DNA from: JASHPR01 sp963749145 | GTDB taxonomy: Bacteria; Actinomycetota; Actinomycetes; Streptosporangiales; Streptosporangiaceae | Direction: 5' to 3' | Length of the DNA stretch: 64,000 nt | Assembly (NCBI GenBank): GCA_963749145.1 | Contig: CAVVLN010000002.1 | Location: 620,001 to 684,000 of the forward strand | In this document: piece after piece, positions 59,224 through 64,000 of the stretch | How positions within the stretch are numbered: the first letter of the stretch is position 1 | Layout of the letters: the number at the start of each line of letters is the position of its first letter | The notes under the pieces: model-generated | Databases searched by the model: none | What the model was told of the DNA's origin: nothing | What the model saw: only the letters and a program-made list of their open reading frames with translations | Program-made: the position numbers and the translations under genes

Positions 59224-59948
59224 CCATCCTCGTCCCGCTGGACGAAGACCACCACGTCCACTCGACGTTCTCCGACGACGCGATCAGCACGCTGGCCGAG
59301 AACGTGGAGGCCGCGCGGCAGCGCGGGCTGCGGGCGATCTGCCTGGCCGAACACGTCCGCCGCGACTCGGCCTGGGTGCCGGAGTTCGTGGCCGCCGTGG
59401 ACGCGCTGCGGCCCGTGCCGGGGCTCGAGGTGCTGGCCGGGGTGGAGGCCAAGATCCTGGACCGGAGCGGCCGGCTGGACCTGCCGGACCACCCCGGCGG
59501 GCTGGACCTGGTCCTGATCGCCGATCACCAGTTTCCCGGTGATCTCGGGCCGGTCCACCCCCGCGAGATGCGCGACGACCTGGCCGGGGGGCTGGTCACC
59601 GCGCAAGAGGCCGTCGACTGCCTGATCGACGCGACCGCGGGCGCGCTGGCCATGACGGACCGGGCCCAGCTGGCTCACCTGTTCAGCATCCTGCCCAAGG
59701 TGGGCCTGGACGAGTCCTGCGTGCCCGACCACGCCGTCGCTCACCTGGCCCGGCAGGCCCGGCTGGCCGGGGCCCGGCTCGAGGTGAACGAGAAGTGGTC
59801 CTGCCCGTCGGCGCGTGTCGTCCGGGCCTTCGCCGCGGCCGGGGTGCACCTGGTGGCCAGCACCGACAGCCACGACTGCCGTGACATCGGGGTGTATGCC
59901 TCGGTCCGGCGCATCGCCGACGGCGCGTTCTCCGGCGCGGTGTCGTGA
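59220..59948 (+). CDS. PHP-domain metallohydrolase
   Basis: 242 residues from GTG 59220. VPLDEDHHVHSTFSDDAIST has the H-x-H and D metal ligands of PHP phosphoesterases, then LRAICLAEHVRRDS, GLEVLAGVEAKILDRSGRLD, LVLIADHQFPGD and a C-terminal LVASTDSHDCRDIG. It resembles histidinol-phosphatase-like enzymes and probably hydrolyses a phosphate ester or a related bond. It is coupled by GTGA overlaps to its neighbours on both sides. Confidence 0.85.
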   Translation: MTILVPLDEDHHVHSTFSDDAISTLAENVEAARQRGLRAICLAEHVRRDSAWVPEFVAAVDALRPVPGLEVLAGVEAKILDRSGRLDLPDHPGGLDLVLIADHQFPGDLGPVHPREMRDDLAGGLVTAQEAVDCLIDATAGALAMTDRAQLAHLFSILPKVGLDESCVPDHAVAHLARQARLAGARLEVNEKWSCPSARVVRAFAAAGVHLVASTDSHDCRDIGVYASVRRIADGAFSGAVS

Positions 59949-61444
59949 TGGGCGGCCTGCTGCTCGCGCTCAAGTGGGTGCTGGTGGCCTTCGTGATGAT
60001 CGGCGCCGTGCCGCTGCTGGTCGCCAACTACCAGTTCCTGCTGGTCGCGCTGCACTTCCGCTGGCAGCACTACGGCAAGTGCCGGGCGTACTTCCCGCGC
60101 ACCGCGATCCTGATCCCGGCCTGGAACGAGCACGCGGTGATCGGGGCGTCGATCGACCGCCTGATGAAGCTGGAGTACCCGCGGGACCGCCTGCGGATCT
60201 ACGTGGTCGACGACGCCAGCACCGACGCCACGCCGCAGGTCGTGCAGGCCAAGGTGGCGCAGTACCCGGGTTGCGTCGTCCACCTGCGCCGGGAGAAGGG
60301 GGGCGAGGGCAAGGCCGCGACCCTGAACCACGGCCTGGGCATCATCCTGGCCGACGACTGGATGCAGGCGATCCTGATCATGGACGCCGACGTCATCTAC
60401 GAGGCCGATTCGCTGCGCATGATGACCAGGCACCTGGCCGACCCGAGGGTCGGCTCGGTCACCGCGTACATCAAGGAGGGCAGCCAGCCGGGCAACTACA
60501 TGACCAGGTTCATCGGCTACGAGTACATCACCGCCCAGGCCGCGGCCCGGCGCAGCCAGGACGTGCTCGGCGTGATCGCCTGCCTGGCCGGCGGGGCTCA
60601 GCTGCACTCGCGGGCGAACATCGAGGCGGTCGGCGGCCGGGTCGACACCACCACGCTGGCCGAGGACACCGTCACCACGTTCCGGACCCAGATCGAGGGG
60701 CGGACGGTCATCTTCGAGCCGCACGCGACCGTGTGGGCCGAGGAGCCGGGAAGCATCGTCGGGCTGTGGAAGCAGCGGCTGCGCTGGGCGCGCGGCAACG
60801 TGCAGGTCACCCGGATGTTCAAGCATCTGTGGTTCCGGCACCAGCGCGGCAACCGGCTCGGCAGCATCAGCTTCGGCCTGCTCTGGTTCTGCCTGCTGCT
60901 GCTGCCGCCGATCATGGTCCTGGCGTCGGCCTCGCTGGTCACGCTGTATTTCATCGACTTCCAGCTCGCCTGGACCGCGTTCCACGTGCTGTGGCTCACC
61001 AACGTGGTCACCTACATCTTCATCACGTCGTTCGCCCTGCTCATCGACCCGGTCGTCGGGCGGCGCACCTGGCGGTCGGCCCTGCTGTTCCCCGGTGCCG
61101 TCAATGTGCTGATACTGCTCACCGCGATCCTGCCGGCCCCCATGTACTGGCTCTCCGTGCAGATCATCACCGCGGTGGGCCTCACGCCCACCCACGGCTG
61201 GGTGCGCGGGATCGAGTTGTTCACCTACATCTGGCTGGCCGCGTGCATGGGCGTGGCCTACCTGGGCAAGGTCGCCGAACCGCGCCGGTTCGGCCGGGTG
61301 CTCAGCCCGCTGTTCGTCTACGTCGGCGGCTACGGCCCGCTGCTGTGCGCGATCACCACGGCCGCCTACTGGAAGGAATTCCGGCACGCGGAGCAGAAAT
61401 GGGACAAGACCGAGAAGACCGGCAAGGTGGCGGCGCCCGCATGA
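59945..61444 (+). CDS. Processive family-2 membrane glycosyltransferase
   Basis: 499 residues. Two N-terminal membrane helices (WVLVAFVMIGAVPLLVANYQ) are followed by a GT-A domain with IPAWNEHAVIGASIDRL, YVVDDASTDATPQ (VDD 88-90), ILIMDADVIYEADSLRM (DAD 147-149), TTTLAEDTVTTF (ED 240-241) and KQRLRWARGN (QxxRW 277-281). Five or so membrane helices come after. The D,D,D,QxxRW set marks processive synthases of cellulose, chitin, hyaluronan or poly-GlcNAc type. It should build and extrude a polymer; GlcNAc-type sugar is favoured by the deacetylase nearby. Confidence 0.9.
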   Translation: MMGGLLLALKWVLVAFVMIGAVPLLVANYQFLLVALHFRWQHYGKCRAYFPRTAILIPAWNEHAVIGASIDRLMKLEYPRDRLRIYVVDDASTDATPQVVQAKVAQYPGCVVHLRREKGGEGKAATLNHGLGIILADDWMQAILIMDADVIYEADSLRMMTRHLADPRVGSVTAYIKEGSQPGNYMTRFIGYEYITAQAAARRSQDVLGVIACLAGGAQLHSRANIEAVGGRVDTTTLAEDTVTTFRTQIEGRTVIFEPHATVWAEEPGSIVGLWKQRLRWARGNVQVTRMFKHLWFRHQRGNRLGSISFGLLWFCLLLLPPIMVLASASLVTLYFIDFQLAWTAFHVLWLTNVVTYIFITSFALLIDPVVGRRTWRSALLFPGAVNVLILLTAILPAPMYWLSVQIITAVGLTPTHGWVRGIELFTYIWLAACMGVAYLGKVAEPRRFGRVLSPLFVYVGGYGPLLCAITTAAYWKEFRHAEQKWDKTEKTGKVAAPA

Positions 61445-61659
61445 CCGGCCCCGACGACCAGCCGCGGCCCGGGGAGCCCGCCCCGGCAGGGCCCGGGGAG
61501 CGCGTCCCGGCGGCGCCCGGCGAACCCGCGACGGCGACGTCCTTCGACGAGGAGATCCGGTCCGCGGTCCGCTACGAGCGGGGCCTAGCCGTCAAGTGCC
61601 TGCTGGCGCTCGCGCTGGTCGCGGTGATCCTCACGCTGCGGGTCTATTTCTTCGGCTGA
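61441..61659 (+). CDS. Small single-pass membrane protein
   Basis: 72 residues. ATG 61441 overlaps the glycosyltransferase stop (ATGA). A Pro/Gly/Ala-rich cytoplasmic stretch (GPDDQPRPGEPAPAGPGE) and FDEEIRSAVRYERGLAVKC precede a C-terminal helix LLALALVAVILTLRVYFF. It may be an accessory subunit of the synthase, as small membrane proteins are in PgaCD and cellulose systems. No family is recognised. Confidence 0.75.
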   Translation: MTGPDDQPRPGEPAPAGPGERVPAAPGEPATATSFDEEIRSAVRYERGLAVKCLLALALVAVILTLRVYFFG

Positions 61660-61672
61660 CCGGGCCGCCGCC

Positions 61673-62365
61673 TCAGCCCTCCTGCCAGGCCTCGATCAGC
61701 GGCTCGAGGTCGGCCAGCCGCTCGATCACCGCGTCCGGCTCGGCGTCGGCGAACGGGGGGACATCGCTACCCCGGACCAGCACGGCCCGCATCCCCGCCC
61801 GCTTGGCCCCGTACACGTCGTCGTAGGGCCGGTCACCGACGAACACGCACGCGGCCGGGTCATCGACCCCTGCGGCTGCCATCGCGGCCCGGAACGCCTC
61901 CGGGTGCGGCTTGGTCCAGTCGATCTCGCTGCTGTAGACCGCGCCGTCGATCAGCCCGAGGATCTCGTCCCGCCCGAACACCTGCTCGTGCGCTCGGCGC
62001 GGCCACATCGTGTTCGACAGCACCCCGATCCTGATCCCGCGCGCGCGCAGCCGCCGCAGCAGGCCGGGAGCGTCCGGGTCGGTCCAGGTGTGCGGCTCCC
62101 AGGCCTCGAAGTAACTGGCCAGGAAAGCCTCGGTCGGCTCCACCCCGGCGCGCTCGAAGACGTGATCGAGCGTGGCGCTGCGGTGCTCGCGCTCGGCCGC
62201 GCGCCAGAGTTCGGCTTCCGCCGCTCGGATGGCCGAGGCGGTGCGTTCGGCAAGGTCGTTGTCATAATGCTGGGCGCAGACCGCCCGCCAGAGCGCGGCA
62301 TGGTCCACCGTGTGCCAGGGGGTCAGCGTGCCGCCCCAGTCGAAGATGACCGCCCGTACCACCAT
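61673..62365 (-). CDS. HAD family hydrolase
   Basis: A 230-residue phosphatase-like protein. AVIFDWGGTLTPWH has the first motif with G in place of the second Asp. IRIGVLSNTMWPRR gives the Ser, DWTKPHPEAFRAAM the Lys, and CVFVGDRPYDDVYGAKRAGM the acidic motif. The altered motif I (D-W-G-G-T) occurs in a common actinobacterial subgroup. It is convergent with the operon on the left. Substrate unknown. Confidence 0.88.
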   Translation of the reverse strand: MVVRAVIFDWGGTLTPWHTVDHAALWRAVCAQHYDNDLAERTASAIRAAEAELWRAAEREHRSATLDHVFERAGVEPTEAFLASYFEAWEPHTWTDPDAPGLLRRLRARGIRIGVLSNTMWPRRAHEQVFGRDEILGLIDGAVYSSEIDWTKPHPEAFRAAMAAAGVDDPAACVFVGDRPYDDVYGAKRAGMRAVLVRGSDVPPFADAEPDAVIERLADLEPLIEAWQEG

Positions 62366-62481
62366 GGTGGGGATCCTATGTGCGCTCCCGGGGAGCGTGC
62401 CGCGGCCGGGGAGCGTGCCGCCCGGGCGCGGGTCGGCCGTGCTGGGGCTGATCCTGCGGCCCCGCGGGGGTCAACCCTGGG

Positions 62482-63449
62482 TTGGAGACCGGGAAGCTGC
62501 GGTTGCTGCCGCAGGCCCGCCACCGCATCACCGTGGCAGGCGCCGTGTGCGCGGCCGGCGTCATCCTGGTGCTGGCGGCGCAGGTGTTCCGCTCACCCGG
62601 GCGGCCGGGCGTGGGCGTCGCCGACGTGCTGGTCGCCGTCCTGCCCGGCGTCGTCGTCGTGGGCGCCCTGCTCACCCGGCGGCTCGACCGGGACAGTTAC
62701 CAGATCGAGCGGCTGCTGATCGACCTGGAGAAGGCCCAGGACGCCGAGGTGCGCGCGGCGGCCCTGGCCGAGCGGCAGCGGCTGGCCCGGGACATGCACG
62801 ACGTGCTCGCGCACTCGCTGTCCGGGCTCGCCCTGCAGCTGGAGGGGGCCCGGCTGCTGGCCGTGGAGGAATCGGCGAGCGCCCGGCTGACCGAGGCGGT
62901 GGAGCGCGCGCATCACCTGGCCCGGTCCGGCCTGCAGGAGGCGCGCAAGGCGATCGGCATGCTCCGCGACGAGGAACTGCCCGGCCCGGAGCGGCTGACC
63001 GCGCTGGCCGCCGAGTTCGAGCGGGACACCGGCCTGCGCTGCGCCTTCACGGTCACCGGCCAGCCGCGTGACCTCGGCTCGCAGGCCCGGCTGGCGTTGT
63101 ACCGGGTGGCCCAGGAGGCGCTCACGAACATCCGCAAGCACGCGCAGCCCGACCGGGTCGAGGTGCGGCTGGATTACGAGGCGGACGGCACCCGGCTGAC
63201 GATCGAGGACGTCGGCCGGGACCGGGCGGCGGTGCCGGCCATGGCCGCGGCTGGCGACGGTTCCCGGGCTGACGGCGGTTCCGGGGCTGACGGCGGTTCT
63301 GGAGGCGACGTCGGTTCTGGAGGTGACGGCGGTTCGGGCCGCGGCTACGGGCTGACCGGCATGCGGGAGCGCGCCGAACTGCTCGGCGGCAGGCTCACCG
63401 CCGCCCGGCCGGGACCGGGTTCAAGGTGGAACTGTGGGTGCCGGCGTGA
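62482..63449 (+). CDS. Sensor histidine kinase (HisKA_3/NarL type), C-terminal frameshift
   Basis: About 320 residues from a TTG at 62482. Two membrane helices (ITVAGAVCAAGVILVLAAQV, then VLVAVLPGVVVVGALL) are followed by ALAERQRLARDMHDVLAHSL (phospho-His) and YRVAQEALTNIRKHAQPDRV (N box). The catalytic domain contains a Gly/Ser/Asp repeat (DGGSGADGGSGGDVGSGGD), then YGLTGMRERAELLGGRLTAA. The frame shifts by one near 63402-63410. The expected end GTGFKVELWVPA lies one frame over and stops at 63449, overlapping the regulator start (GTGA). Signal unknown. Confidence 0.85.
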
Positions 63450-64000
63450 CCGATCCGATCCGGGTGCTGCTCGCCGACGACCAGCGGGTCGTGCGCGACG
63501 GGCTGGTCCTGCTGCTCGGCCTGCTGCCGCAGGTCGAGGTGGTGGGCACCGCGGCCGACGGCGAGGAGGCGGTGGACCGGGCCGTGGCCCTGCGGCCGGA
63601 CGTGGTGCTCATGGACCTGCGGATGCCGCGCTGCGACGGGGTCGAGGCGACCCGCCGGGTGCGCCAGCAGGTCCCGGGCACCCAGGTGATCGTGCTCACC
63701 ACCTACGCGGACGACCGCTCGGTCATCGAGGCGCTGCGGGCCGGGGCCCGGGGCTACCTGACCAAGGACGCCGGGGGGGAGGAGATCCGGCGGGCCCTGC
63801 GGCAAGTGGTCGGCGGTCAGGCGGTCATCGACCCGGCCGTGCAGCACCACCTGGTGGACGCGATCGCCGAGGCGCCCGCGCCGGCCAGCGCCGGCCCCCC
63901 GCCCGCCGCCGGCGCGCCGGGCGGACCGCTGCCCGACGGCCTGACGCCGCGGGAGGCCGAGGTGCTGGCCCTGATCGCCGGGGGCCTGTCGAACGCGGAG
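63446..64000 (+). CDS. LuxR/NarL family response regulator (3' partial)
   Basis: The frame is open to the end of the window. The receiver reads DPIRVLLADDQRVVRDGLVL, VVLMDLRMPRCDGVEATRRV (phospho-Asp), QVIVLTTYADDRS and GARGYLTKDAGGEEIRRAL. The last residues LPDGLTPREAEVLALIAGGL, then SNAE, begin the LuxR helix-turn-helix. It is the partner of the upstream histidine kinase, whose stop overlaps its GTG. Confidence 0.93.
   Translation, partial: MTDPIRVLLADDQRVVRDGLVLLLGLLPQVEVVGTAADGEEAVDRAVALRPDVVLMDLRMPRCDGVEATRRVRQQVPGTQVIVLTTYADDRSVIEALRAGARGYLTKDAGGEEIRRALRQVVGGQAVIDPAVQHHLVDAIAEAPAPASAGPPPAAGAPGGPLPDGLTPREAEVLALIAGGLSNAE

Noticed and set aside
50419..61659. Prophage or integrative element at tRNA-Leu
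   Set aside because: No integrase, phage structural or conjugation genes, and no copy of the tRNA end downstream was seen.

Overview
The window is chromosomal DNA of a high-GC actinomycete, very G+C-rich by eye, with GTG/TTG starts common and ATGA/GTGA stop-start overlaps throughout. The gene order follows the actinobacterial core. It runs atpC, DUF2550, ATP:cob(I)alamin adenosyltransferase, nucS, methylmalonyl-CoA epimerase, acetyl-CoA acetyltransferase and a YbbN-type thioredoxin. It then continues with pncB, clpS, DUF2017, mec, cysO, cysM, an Rv1339-like MBL protein, rph, rdgB, bcp and tRNA-Leu. From memory this parallels Mycobacterium tuberculosis Rv1311-Rv1341. An AfsR/SARP regulator, a DivIVA/Scy-like coiled-coil protein and several ECF/SigE-family sigma factors point to a filamentous or Streptosporangiales-like lineage. 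The genus cannot be fixed from sequence alone.

Layout. 0-13 kb: end of the ATP synthase operon, adenosyltransferase, a non-coding stretch ending in a very strong terminator, a GMC oxidoreductase, a PadR-HAAS pair, an aldehyde dehydrogenase/FAD-oxidoreductase operon, a SigE-family sigma factor and small regulators. 13-20 kb: nucS and its usual companions, SDR, coiled-coil cytoskeletal protein, epimerase/thiolase/MeaB. 20-28 kb: AfsR-like regulator, membrane proteins, MarR, and an ECF sigma factor coupled to a membrane-anchored Asp-box propeller. 28-33 kb: an isobutyryl-CoA-mutase-like large subunit under a 22-bp palindrome, membrane protein, thioredoxin-TPR, MarR, YqgE, DUF3039. 33-41 kb: NAD salvage (pncA, pncB), a DrrAB-type ABC exporter with a divergent TetR regulator and a four-site operator array, and a broken 13E12-type HNH gene. 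41-50.5 kb: clpS and the CysO/CysM/Mec sulfur-transfer cassette, thioesterase, MFS, MBL, epimerase, rph-rdgB, bcp, tRNA-Leu.

50.8-61.7 kb is the most unusual part. A complete chemosensory operon (MCP, CheW, CheA-REC, CheB, CheR-TPR) leads, with tight or short spacing and on the same strand, into a receiver domain fused to a PIG-L/LmbE deacetylase. This is followed by an ATP-grasp enzyme, a PHP-domain enzyme, a processive membrane family-2 glycosyltransferase and a small membrane protein. No flagellar, pilus or separate CheY gene is visible. The arrangement suggests a chemosensory array whose output is enzymatic (amino-sugar deacetylation and polysaccharide synthesis) rather than motility. The window ends in a histidine kinase/LuxR-type response regulator pair.

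Several otherwise normal genes (coiled-coil protein, HNH gene, cysM, thioesterase, possibly the MCP, histidine kinase) carry apparent single-base frameshifts, several of them in or near G/C runs. Sequencing or assembly error is a serious alternative to real decay. Tandem repeats of 16-45 bp are unusually frequent.
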